From positions 1,860,001-1,924,000 of the forward strand of contig NZ_JAVDWH010000001.1 of assembly GCF_031457275.1 (NCBI RefSeq): DNA of 64,000 nt, written 5' to 3'. A program made the translations under genes and the position numbers. The notes beneath the pieces were generated by a model, which was given only the letters and a program-made list of their open reading frames with translations, was not told the DNA's origin and searched no databases. Shown here one piece after another: positions 38,112-46,208 of this stretch. The stretch is from Aeromicrobium panaciterrae. Its GTDB lineage: Bacteria > Actinomycetota > Actinomycetes > Propionibacteriales > Nocardioidaceae. Each line of letters starts with the position of its first letter. The first letter of the stretch is position 1.

Positions 38112-40219
38112 GCGTCGATGCGGTCGGCGTCGATCTCGTAGGCCCCCTGCACGATGAACTCCTTGCGCGGCGGCACGTCGTTGCCCATCAGGAGCTCGAA
38201 CACGGCCTCGGCCTCGATGCCGTCGTCGACGGTCAGGCGGCGTAGCGTGCGGTGGCGCGGGTCCATCGTGGTCTCCGCCAGCTGACCGGCGTCCATCTCA
38301 CCGAGACCCTTGTAGCGCTGTACGGGGTCCTTCCACTTGACGCCCTTGCGCTGCAGTTCGGCGAGCTTGCGGACGAGCTCAGGATCGGAGTACGTGTAGA
38401 CGTACTTCTCCTGGCCCTTCTTGGGATTGACCAACTCGATGCGGTGCAACGGCGGAACGGCGGTGTAGACGCGCCCGGCGTCGACCAGCTCGCGCATGTA
38501 GCGGAAGAACAGCGTGGCCAGCAGGCAACGAATGTGTGCGCCATCGGAGTCGGCGTCGGCCATGAAGATGATGCGGCCGTAGCGCGCAGCATCGAGGTCG
38601 AACGTGCGTCCACTGCCGGCACCCACAACCTGGATGATCGACGAGCACTCGACGTTCTTGAGCATGTCGCCGATGCTGGCCTTCTGGACGTTGAGGATCT
38701 TGCCGCGGATCGGCAACAGCGCCTGGAACTCTGAGTCGCGCGCAGACTTCGCGGTGCCGAGTGCGGAGTCACCCTCGACGATGAACAGTTCGGAACGCTC
38801 GACATCGTTGCTGCGACAGTCTGCGAGCTTCGCCGGCAACGCGCTCGACTCGAGAGCATTCTTTCGACGCTGGGTGTCGCGCTGCTGACGTGCCGCCAGA
38901 CGCGTCCTCGACGCATCGACGACCTTCTGCATGACGAGTCGTGACTTGGCCTTCTCAGCCGTCTTGTTGGACGTCAGGAATCGCTTGAGCTCACGGGACA
39001 CGACCTGGTTGACGATCTTGGTGACCGCCGGAGTGCCGAGCACTTCCTTGGTCTGGCCTTCGAACTGTGGCTCGGCAAGACGTACGGTCACGACCGCCGT
39101 CATGCCTTCGAGGAGGTCGTCCTTGATGATGTCTGGATCGCCGGCTTTGAGCAGGCGCGTGGTCTTGAGCACCTCGTTGAACGTCTTGGTCATACCGCGC
39201 TCAAAGCCATTGAGGTGAGTGCCACCCTTGGGCGTCGCAATGATGTTGACGAACGACTGAATCTCGGTGTCGTAGGCATTGCCCCAGCGGACGGCGATGT
39301 CGACACCCAGCGTGCGCTCGATGTCCTGCGGCGTCATGTGCCCCTTGTCATCGAGCAGCGGCACTGTCTCGGTGAAGACGTCCTCGCCCTGCAAACGCAG
39401 CACATCAGTCACCGCTTCGTCGGGTGCGAGGAACTCACAGAACTCGGCGATTCCGCCGTCGTGGCGGAACTTCTCCTCGTGTGGCTCGTCGCCTCGGGTG
39501 TCGGTGATGACGATCTCGAGCCCCGGCACGAGGAACGATGTCTGGCGGGCACGAGCGACGAGCTCTTCGTACGCGAACTTGGCGCCCTTGATGAAGATCT
39601 GCGGGTCAGCCCAGTAGCGGACCCGGGTGCCGGTCTTGGTCTTGGCGACCTTGCCGATCTTGCGGAGTTCGTTGGTCGGAGTGAAGTCCGAGTCGGGAGA
39701 GTCACCAGCAAACACGCCAGGCTCGCCGCGCCGGAACGACATGGCCCAGGTCGCGCCGCCCTTGTCGACCTCGACGTCGAGACGCGACGACAACGCGTTG
39801 ACGACGGATGCGCCGACACCATGCAGACCGCCTGTGGCGACGTAGGAACCGCCGCCGAACTTGCCGCCTGCGTGAAGCTTTGTGTAGACGACCTCGACTC
39901 CGGTGAGCCCGGTCTTCTTCTCGATGTCGACTGGTACGCCACGACCGTCGTCCTGCACTTCGACCGAGCCGTCATCGTTGAGAGCGACCCTGATGTGCGA
40001 ACCGAATCCCGAGAGCGCCTCGTCAACTGAGTTGTCGATGATTTCCCAGAGGCAGTGCATGAGCCCGCGGGTGTCGGTCGAGCCGACATACATGCCGGGG
40101 CGCTTGCGGACGGCCTCCAAACCCTCGAGGACGAGGAGATTTCGGGCGTCGTACGTGCTGTCGATGATCAGGTGCCTTTCGGGTTCGTGGCCTTCTCCAA
40201 GACTAACGATCGCGACCAT
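38108..40219 (-). CDS. parE: DNA topoisomerase IV subunit B (GyrB/ParE family)
   Basis: About 703 residues from the ATG at 40219; the true start may be slightly different because no ribosome site is clear. GHKL ATPase: LWEIIDNSVDEALSGFG, DDGRGVPV, GGLHGVGASVVNALS. TOPRIM: FIVEGDSALGTAKSARD and FMADADSDGAHIRC. Canonical gyrase reads EGDSAGGSAK at the first, so the SALGTAKSA form marks the actinobacterial ParE branch. It pairs with ParC for ATP-driven strand passage. The intergenic region to the divergent DUF7455 gene is about 158 bp. Confidence 0.9.
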   Translation of the reverse strand: MVAIVSLGEGHEPERHLIIDSTYDARNLLVLEGLEAVRKRPGMYVGSTDTRGLMHCLWEIIDNSVDEALSGFGSHIRVALNDDGSVEVQDDGRGVPVDIEKKTGLTGVEVVYTKLHAGGKFGGGSYVATGGLHGVGASVVNALSSRLDVEVDKGGATWAMSFRRGEPGVFAGDSPDSDFTPTNELRKIGKVAKTKTGTRVRYWADPQIFIKGAKFAYEELVARARQTSFLVPGLEIVITDTRGDEPHEEKFRHDGGIAEFCEFLAPDEAVTDVLRLQGEDVFTETVPLLDDKGHMTPQDIERTLGVDIAVRWGNAYDTEIQSFVNIIATPKGGTHLNGFERGMTKTFNEVLKTTRLLKAGDPDIIKDDLLEGMTAVVTVRLAEPQFEGQTKEVLGTPAVTKIVNQVVSRELKRFLTSNKTAEKAKSRLVMQKVVDASRTRLAARQQRDTQRRKNALESSALPAKLADCRSNDVERSELFIVEGDSALGTAKSARDSEFQALLPIRGKILNVQKASIGDMLKNVECSSIIQVVGAGSGRTFDLDAARYGRIIFMADADSDGAHIRCLLATLFFRYMRELVDAGRVYTAVPPLHRIELVNPKKGQEKYVYTYSDPELVRKLAELQRKGVKWKDPVQRYKGLGEMDAGQLAETTMDPRHRTLRRLTVDDGIEAEAVFELLMGNDVPPRKEFIVQGAYEIDADRIDA

Positions 40220-40377
40220 GCGACACGCCCGTGACACGCTGCCAACAGCGCGCCTACGTCCGTTTGGACCCGCCAAGGAGTATGTATGGCATAGGTCACC
40301 AACGGCCACGAGGAATACCGCCTCATGGTTGGATGTTGACAAGACCAGAAGACCCAAGGCTCAGAGAGAAGGTCACC

Positions 40378-40596
40378 GTGAACACACTGACAGCCCCCAT
40401 GCTGAGCTCGCTTGACCGCTGCGACCGTTGTGGTGCTCAGGCCTACGTACGCGTGACCTTGGGCGGCGGTGGTGAGCTGATGTTCTGTGCCCACCACGCG
40501 CGCCAGCACGAGGAAAAGCTTCGTGAGATGTCAGCCGAGATCCACGACGAAAGCGAGCGGCTCGCGCCCTCACCCGTACTGGTCGACGAGATCTGA
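40378..40596 (+). CDS. DUF7455 small zinc-binding protein
   Basis: 72 residues from the GTG at 40378, with GAGAAGG 5 nt upstream. Short protein with C-x2-C (DRCDRCGAQAYVRV) and CAHHARQHEEKL, giving a likely single zinc site of two Cys plus Cys/His, then an acidic helix. It is widespread in actinobacteria next to parE and the principal sigma gene. Function unknown. A TTGACA (40335-40340) is a possible -35 element upstream. Confidence 0.82.
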   Translation: MNTLTAPMLSSLDRCDRCGAQAYVRVTLGGGGELMFCAHHARQHEEKLREMSAEIHDESERLAPSPVLVDEI

Positions 40597-40617
40597 TCTC
40601 AACTACCCAGACATGAG

Positions 40618-40673
40618 AAGAGCCCGCCAGGCAACTGGCGGGCTCTTCGCTTTCGCCAGGTTGTTGCCTGGCG
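40618..40673. terminator. Bidirectional terminator with alternative stems
   Basis: A perfect 13-bp stem AAGAGCCCGCCAG/CTGGCGGGCTCTT (40618-40630, 40635-40647) with a GCAA loop lies between the converging DUF7455 and sigma genes. A second hairpin CGCCAGG/CCTGGCG (40654-40660, 40667-40673) follows. CGCCAGGCAAC (40625-40635) can instead pair with GTTGCCTGGCG (40663-40673), so the folds exclude one another. Confidence 0.8.
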
Positions 40674-40681
40674 GAGGCTGA

Positions 40682-42250
40682 TCAGTCGAGGTAGTCGCGC
40701 AGGACCTGTGAACGAGACGGGTGACGCAGCTTGCTCATCGTCTTGGACTCGATCTGACGGATGCGCTCGCGCGTCACGCCGTAGACCTTGCCGATCTCGT
40801 CGAGCGTCTTGGGCTGACCGTCGGTCAGGCCGAAGCGCATCGAGACAACGCCGGACTCGCGCTCCGAAAGCGTGTCGAGAACTGCGTGCAGCTGCTCCTG
40901 CAGAAGCGTGAACGACACGGCGTCAGCCGGGACGATCGCTTCGGAGTCTTCGATCAGGTCGCCGAACTCCGAGTCGCCGTCCTCGCCGAGAGGCGTGTGG
41001 AGGCTGATCGGCTCGCGACCGTACTTCTGGACCTCAACGACCTTCTCGGGCGTCATGTCCAGCTCGATGGCCAGCTCTTCAGGAGTGGGCTCGCGGCCGA
41101 GGTCCTGCAGCATCTGGCGCTGGACACGCGCGAGCTTGTTGATGACTTCGACCATGTGAACCGGGATACGGATCGTACGAGCCTGGTCGGCCATGGCGCG
41201 GGTAATCGCCTGGCGAATCCACCATGTCGCGTAGGTCGAGAACTTGAAGCCCTTGGTGTAGTCGAACTTCTCGACTGCACGGATGAGGCCGAGGTTGCCT
41301 TCCTGGATCAGGTCCAGGAACAGCATGCCGCGGCCGGTGTAGCGCTTGGCCAGCGAGACGACGAGACGAAGGTTGGCTTCGAGGAGGTGGTTCTTGGCGC
41401 GACGACCGTCGACCGTGATCCACTCAAGCTCTTCGAGCATCTTGGCCGAGATGCGGCCACCCTTGGCGAGCTTCTCTTCGGCGAACAGGCCGGCTTCGAT
41501 GCGCTTGGCAAGCTCGACCTCTTGGCCGGCGGTCAGCAGCGAGACCTTGCCGATCTGCTTGAGGTAGTCCTTGACCGGGTCGGCCGTGGCGCCGGCGACC
41601 ATGACCTGCTGGACAGGCTCGTCGGACTCATCGGCAGCCGAGATCGTGTAGGACGACTTCTCGTCCTCCTTCAGCGTCGGGTCCGTTGCCAGATCCTTCT
41701 CGAACTCCTCGTCCGGAATGTCAGGCAGGACCTTCTTGCCGTCCGCGTCGACGACCAGGGCGTCGGTCAGATCAACAGCAGCGGGGATGTGCGACTCATC
41801 GGTCGCGTCAGCCTCGGCCTTCTTGGCGGGTGCAGCCTTCTTGGCCGCTGCCTTCTTGGCAGGTGCGGCGGCCTTCTTGGCTGCGGGCGCTGCCTTCTTG
41901 GCGGGAGCGGTGGTCTTTTTGGCAGTGCTGGATGCGGTCTTCGTCACGGTCGTTTCTGTTTTCGCAGTGGTCTTGGGCGTGGACTGGGGTGCTGCCTTCT
42001 TGGCTGGTGCCTTCTTTGCAGCGGGTGCGGCCTTGGTGGCCGCTGTCTTCTTGGCTGGAGCCGCCTTTGCAGGCGCCTTCTTGGCTGGAGTTGCCTTCTT
42101 GGCAGCAGGCTTTGCAGGTGCAGACGTGGCGGCCGGCGTGGCCGGCTTCGCGGGTGTTGCCGTCTTCGTATCGGGTTGTTCCTTGGTGCCGCCGCTCAGG
42201 CGTTTGGTGACCGCTCTGAGGCGGGACCCAGCTGCGGGATTCACCGGCAC
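40682..42250 (-). CDS. Principal RNA polymerase sigma factor (SigA/HrdB, RpoD family)
   Basis: About 522 residues from the GTG at 42250, which has GAGG 5 nt upstream; a GTG two codons later is also possible. The first 160 residues are a low-complexity Lys/Ala/Pro tail (KKAAPAKKA repeats). Then region 1.2 ([16 protein letters not shown]), region 2 ([40 protein letters not shown]), region 3 ([20 protein letters not shown]) and region 4.2 ([20 protein letters not shown]) complete a primary sigma70. It recognises housekeeping promoters. A lysine-rich N-terminus is also known from streptomycete HrdB. Confidence 0.95.
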   Translation of the reverse strand: MPVNPAAGSRLRAVTKRLSGGTKEQPDTKTATPAKPATPAATSAPAKPAAKKATPAKKAPAKAAPAKKTAATKAAPAAKKAPAKKAAPQSTPKTTAKTETTVTKTASSTAKKTTAPAKKAAPAAKKAAAPAKKAAAKKAAPAKKAEADATDESHIPAAVDLTDALVVDADGKKVLPDIPDEEFEKDLATDPTLKEDEKSSYTISAADESDEPVQQVMVAGATADPVKDYLKQIGKVSLLTAGQEVELAKRIEAGLFAEEKLAKGGRISAKMLEELEWITVDGRRAKNHLLEANLRLVVSLAKRYTGRGMLFLDLIQEGNLGLIRAVEKFDYTKGFKFSTYATWWIRQAITRAMADQARTIRIPVHMVEVINKLARVQRQMLQDLGREPTPEELAIELDMTPEKVVEVQKYGREPISLHTPLGEDGDSEFGDLIEDSEAIVPADAVSFTLLQEQLHAVLDTLSERESGVVSMRFGLTDGQPKTLDEIGKVYGVTRERIRQIESKTMSKLRHPSRSQVLRDYLD

Positions 42251-42354
42251 GTCAGCCTCACAAATCGGTAGAAGGGCGCAACAATGAGGCCTGTGGTCAA
42301 CCTCTTGCTCAAGTGTGACACGTACGACCAAGGGTTCGCGACTCAGGGCAACTC

Positions 42355-43833
42355 TCAGCCGCGTGTCGCCCAGCTGTGCACCGGTTCGCCCGCGTGCATC
42401 AGTTCTTCGTAGGCCCGCGTTGTCGCCCGCATCGCCGCCGTACGATCGGCCGCGCTGCGCTTCTGGTGCTCAAATTCCTGGATCAACCAGGTGGAGCCAT
42501 TTCGCCCCGTCGTGCACCTGCTCTCGATGATCCCCAGCAGGCGATCGCGTACGGACTGGTCGACGCCGAGTAGTTCCAAGCCGGCATGTGCCTGGGGCAG
42601 CAGGTGGCGCAATACGAGGTCACGCGCCGGGACCTGGCCGACCAGGGGCCAATAGAGCTCTGTCTCGATCCCGAATCGAGCCGCTTCGTGGAAGTTGTCC
42701 TCCGCTGTCTTGAAGGACAGTTGGGACCACACGGGGCGCTCACTGGTCCCGAGCATCTTGACCAGGCCGTAGAACAGGGCTGCGTTGGCCATGGTGTCAA
42801 CGACCGTCGGTCCTGCCGGCAGGAGACGGTTCTCGATGCGAAGATGCGGGCGGCCGTCGGCGATGTCATAGATCGGCCGGTTCCAGCGATAGATCGTGCC
42901 GTTGTGGAGACGGAGCTCAGACAAGCTCGGGATTCGGCCGGCTTCCAGCTCTTCGACCGGATCCTCGTCGTCAACGATCGGCAGTAGGGCCGGGAAGTAG
43001 CGGACGTTCTCCTCGAACAAGTCGAATACCGAAGTGATCCAGCGTTCGCCGAAGAACACTCGCGGTCGTACGCCTTGCGCCTTCAGTTCTTCGCTACGCG
43101 TGTCGGTCGCCTGCTCGAACAGCGCGATGCGGGTCTCGTGCCAGAGCTGCTGACCCAGCAGGAATGGGGAGTTGGCCCCGATTGCCACCTGTGTGCCGGA
43201 GATGGCTTGCGCAGCGTTCCACATCGGCGCGAAGTCCTCGGGCTCAACCTGCAGGTGTAGCTGCGTGCTGGTGCATGCTGCCTCGGGGATGATCGTGTCC
43301 GCTGTTGTGCTCAACCGGTCGACACCCTCGATCACGATCTCGATGTCCTCACCCCGCGCGGCCAGGATCTGGTCAGACAGCAAGTGGTAGCGAGGGTTGG
43401 CCGACAGCGAGTCTCGGCTCAGGTGTCCGTCCTGGAGCGTCGGGAGAATACCGATCATCACCAGATGTGCACCGACCTCAGACGACTTCGCCTGCGCTGC
43501 GTTCAGATCATCACGAAGCGTCGACTCGAGTTCGTCCAGTCCACTGCCCTCGACCAAGGTCGGCGGGACGTTGATCTCGATGTTGAACAGTCCAAGCTCG
43601 GTCTGGAAGGCGTCATCGGCGATCGCCTCGAGCGTCTCGACATTCTTGAGCGCTGGGTCCGCGCCGTCGTCGACCAGGTTGAACTCGATCTCGATGCCGA
43701 CGTGGGTGTGCTCGACGGAGAAGTCACGATCGCTAAGCATGCGCGCGAACACATCGAGACAGCGCCGGACCTTGGCGCGATAAAGCGTTCGGTCCTCGCG
43801 GCTGAACTCCCGTGCCTCGACGTCCTGTCCCAT
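42355..43833 (-). CDS. Glutamate-cysteine ligase family 2 (GCS2) protein
   Basis: 492 residues. ATP-grasp-like carboxylate-amine ligase of the GCS2 type: [14 protein letters not shown] (metal-binding Glu residues), [40 protein letters not shown] and [26 protein letters not shown]. Members make gamma-glutamylcysteine or related gamma-glutamyl amides. Actinobacteria generally use mycothiol rather than glutathione, so the product may be an EgtA-type intermediate of ergothioneine or something else. The ATG lies 6 nt after TAGTGT. It stands alone, with no other thiol-biosynthesis gene nearby. Confidence 0.85.
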   Translation of the reverse strand: MGQDVEAREFSREDRTLYRAKVRRCLDVFARMLSDRDFSVEHTHVGIEIEFNLVDDGADPALKNVETLEAIADDAFQTELGLFNIEINVPPTLVEGSGLDELESTLRDDLNAAQAKSSEVGAHLVMIGILPTLQDGHLSRDSLSANPRYHLLSDQILAARGEDIEIVIEGVDRLSTTADTIIPEAACTSTQLHLQVEPEDFAPMWNAAQAISGTQVAIGANSPFLLGQQLWHETRIALFEQATDTRSEELKAQGVRPRVFFGERWITSVFDLFEENVRYFPALLPIVDDEDPVEELEAGRIPSLSELRLHNGTIYRWNRPIYDIADGRPHLRIENRLLPAGPTVVDTMANAALFYGLVKMLGTSERPVWSQLSFKTAEDNFHEAARFGIETELYWPLVGQVPARDLVLRHLLPQAHAGLELLGVDQSVRDRLLGIIESRCTTGRNGSTWLIQEFEHQKRSAADRTAAMRATTRAYEELMHAGEPVHSWATRG

Positions 43834-43839
43834 GCGTCC

Positions 43840-43845
43840 ACACTA
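43840..43845 (-). promoter_or_regulatory. -10 element of GCS2 gene
   Basis: TAGTGT on the minus strand, 6 nt from the ATG at 43833. It lies in the 33-bp gap after the DUF4192 gene. Confidence 0.6.
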
Positions 43846-43866
43846 GGGGCGAGTGGAAGAGTCGGC

Positions 43867-44778
43867 TCAGAATTCGCCCCAGTGCACTGGGGACACTCCC
43901 CCTTCGAGCAACGCCAGAACGCCGCGCGCCATGCCATATGACGGGTCGGCCTCGAGGGCCCTCTCGACCGCAATCAGCGCTTGAGCGCCGTCACCCGACA
44001 ACCACGCCGCGAACGCCGTCAGGCTGAGCACCGCCGGCTCGAACGGTGGCACGACCACGTTCGAGACTCGCGTCAGGATCGCCAACATCTCGGCCGCGTT
44101 GTCGCGAGAGATCAACGCCCAAAACGCGTCGCGTACGTGCTGGTCGGAAACCCACACCGCCAGTCGGACCGCATCCATGTCTGTCAGACGCTCGCCGTTC
44201 TCGACGATGCGACTGAGTTCGGGTGTCTGCCCGATCTCGGCCACGACCGCGTCTGTGATCTTCTGAATCTCGTGTCTGCGCTCCCCGTCCACCGGCGCGA
44301 AGCGAGCTGCCAGCGCCGCGCGGTCGGGAAGGATCTGTTGTCCGGCCGCGACAGCCTTGACGATCGAAAGATGGTGATCGGAGGTGTCGTACGCGATCCC
44401 CTCGTCAGGGAAGTCCGGCACGTCGACCCAGTAGTGCGATCCGTCTGCACGTACGGCGACGACCAGTTCAACGTCCTGCAGATACGAATCAATAGCGGCG
44501 AGCAACGTACGTGCGATCTCTTGCTCCTCCGTGACGGCGACCAGGATCGCGCCCTCTGCGCCCTGGCGGCGCAGGTGTCCTGCAACGAGCTCGGCCAGCT
44601 CCTCGGTGTGGTGAGCGGGCGGAATGTCGACGCGCAGGCGGAACCCGAACCGACGTCTCGGTCCCTGTGTTGCGACTGCGACCAGCGATTCGCTCGGCCG
44701 GAAGCCGAACAGCGTCGGCAGCGCGTTGAGGAGGTCAGGGATGTCGTGGGCGGTGAAGATCGTCGGCGCGTCAGTCAT
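43867..44778 (-). CDS. DUF4192 family protein
   Basis: 303 residues from the ATG at 44778 (TDAPTIFTAHDIPDLLNALP). The domain pattern, LPTLFGFRPSESLVAVA near the start, then VELVVAVRADGSHYWVDVP and a C-terminal helical repeat (ALIAVERALEADPSYGMARG, TPR-like), defines DUF4192, an actinobacterial family without known function. It is followed by the GCS2 gene on the same strand and divergent from dinB, 122 bp away. Confidence 0.85.
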   Translation of the reverse strand: MTDAPTIFTAHDIPDLLNALPTLFGFRPSESLVAVATQGPRRRFGFRLRVDIPPAHHTEELAELVAGHLRRQGAEGAILVAVTEEQEIARTLLAAIDSYLQDVELVVAVRADGSHYWVDVPDFPDEGIAYDTSDHHLSIVKAVAAGQQILPDRAALAARFAPVDGERRHEIQKITDAVVAEIGQTPELSRIVENGERLTDMDAVRLAVWVSDQHVRDAFWALISRDNAAEMLAILTRVSNVVVPPFEPAVLSLTAFAAWLSGDGAQALIAVERALEADPSYGMARGVLALLEGGVSPVHWGEF

Positions 44779-44888
44779 GCGGGCAACGCTCGTACGACGC
44801 CACCTACAGCTGCGCCCTCCGGAAGAACTCCTGTGGAGCGCGTCCAAGCCACGCCGGATCTGTGCACAGACCTGTCACCGCGGCACGA

Positions 44889-44894
44889 CAGACT
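44889..44894 (+). promoter_or_regulatory. -10 element of dinB
   Basis: CAGACT followed by 6 nt and the ATG at 44901. I see no clear LexA-type box in the 122-bp upstream gap. Confidence 0.5.
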
Positions 44895-44900
44895 GTGTCC

Positions 44901-46208
44901 ATGCGGTCCACGGCATCGATCATGCATCTCGATCTCGACGCCTTTTTCGCTTCCGTTGAGCAGCGAGACAAGCCATCGCTGCGCGGCAAACCGGTGATCG
45001 TCGGTGGCATTGGACCTCGCGGCGTCGTTGCCACGGCCTCGTACGAGGCGCGGGTGCATGGAGTTCGTTCCGCGATGCGCACGGCCGAGGCGCGCGCCAG
45101 GTGCCCGCACGCCGCGTTCCTCGGAGGGCGCTTCGATGCCTATCGGGAGGCGAGCCTCCTGGTCATGACCCGGCTGCGCGAGGCTTCGCCACTCGTCGAG
45201 CCGCTCTCACTCGACGAAGCATTCGTCGACTTGGCCGCGGGACCCGACTTCGACCCAGACGCTGTCGAGCAGGTCGTGGCTGACATCCGCCGCGACATTG
45301 CCGATCTCACCGGCGGGCTGACAGCCTCTGTCGGCGTCGCCTCGTCCAAGCTGATGGCCAAGATCGCCAGCGAGATCAACAAGCCGAACGGCGTGTTCAT
45401 CGTCGCTCCAGGAACAGAGGCCGACGTACTCGGCCCCATGCAGGCGACAGCAATCCCGGGTGTCGGGCCTGCGACAGCCGAAAAGCTCCGGCGCATCGGC
45501 ATTGCCACTGTTGAGGATCTGCGATCTCCCAGCGAGGACGAACTCGTACGCCTGCTCGGCCAATCGTCGGGCCGCTCACTCTTTCGACTGGCCCGTGCAG
45601 ATGACGAGCGAACCGTTGAGCCCGACCGTGAGACGAAGTCGGTGAGCGTCGAGGACACCTTCGAGCAGGACATCTCTGACCGCGCTCAGCTCGAGGTCAT
45701 CGTCGACCGGATGGCTCGGTCGGTGTCCGGGAGGCTTCGCAAGAACGGACTGTCGGGCCGCACTGTCACGCTGAAGCTGCGCCACCACGACTTCGAGACC
45801 CACACACGGTCGTCGACCCTGGCCAATCCGACTGACAACGCCCGCATTCTTGGCGCGACCGCTCGAGCCCTGCTTGAAGCCGAAGACGTCACCAATGGAC
45901 TCCGCCTTCTCGGCGTCGGCGTGAGCGGTCTCGCTGACTGGGTCCAGGAAGATCTGTTCGCCTCCGAAGACGACGACTTCGAGGAGGACGAAGCAGCTGA
46001 GGCGGCCAAAGCCGCGCGACCGACACGTTGGTATCCCGGCATGGACGTGCACCACGCTGAGCACGGCGACGGGTGGGTCTGGGGCTCCGGTTTGGGTCAG
46101 GTCACCGTACGGTTCGAGACGCGCCACACACCGCCCGGTCCGGTCCACACGTTCCAGTACGACGACCCCGCTCTCGGTGCGGGTCACACCGGTACGTTTG
46201 CGGCATGA
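44901..46208 (+). CDS. dinB: DNA polymerase IV
   Basis: 435 residues. Y-family translesion polymerase. Catalytic carboxylates D11 (HLDLDAFFASVE) and D105/E106 (SLDEAF) are intact; the thumb helix-hairpin-helix reads IPGVGPATAEKLRRIGI; the little finger ends near residue 345. I see no clear beta-clamp motif. Past it is an acidic linker (DDDFEEDEAAE) and about 55 residues (HHAEHGDGWVWGSGLGQVTVRFE) that resemble the Tudor-like C-terminal domain of actinobacterial UvrD helicases. The stop overlaps the start of the oligopeptidase gene by ATGA. Confidence 0.93.
   Translation: MRSTASIMHLDLDAFFASVEQRDKPSLRGKPVIVGGIGPRGVVATASYEARVHGVRSAMRTAEARARCPHAAFLGGRFDAYREASLLVMTRLREASPLVEPLSLDEAFVDLAAGPDFDPDAVEQVVADIRRDIADLTGGLTASVGVASSKLMAKIASEINKPNGVFIVAPGTEADVLGPMQATAIPGVGPATAEKLRRIGIATVEDLRSPSEDELVRLLGQSSGRSLFRLARADDERTVEPDRETKSVSVEDTFEQDISDRAQLEVIVDRMARSVSGRLRKNGLSGRTVTLKLRHHDFETHTRSSTLANPTDNARILGATARALLEAEDVTNGLRLLGVGVSGLADWVQEDLFASEDDDFEEDEAAEAAKAARPTRWYPGMDVHHAEHGDGWVWGSGLGQVTVRFETRHTPPGPVHTFQYDDPALGAGHTGTFAA

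Noticed and set aside
41800..42180. Direct repeats resembling a minisatellite or CRISPR-like array
   Set aside because: They are codon-phase repeats of AAG GCC GCC GCA type within one reading frame, with no unique spacers.
40721..42271. 516-codon open frame opposite the principal sigma factor, with Gly/Leu/Cys-rich repeats
   Set aside because: The repeats are the reverse reading of the sigma Lys/Ala tail; the sigma coding strand carries all family motifs.
44779..44900. LexA/SOS box upstream of dinB
   Set aside because: The gap contains CTGTGCACAG but nothing matching the actinobacterial TCGAAC-N4-GTTCGA pattern.
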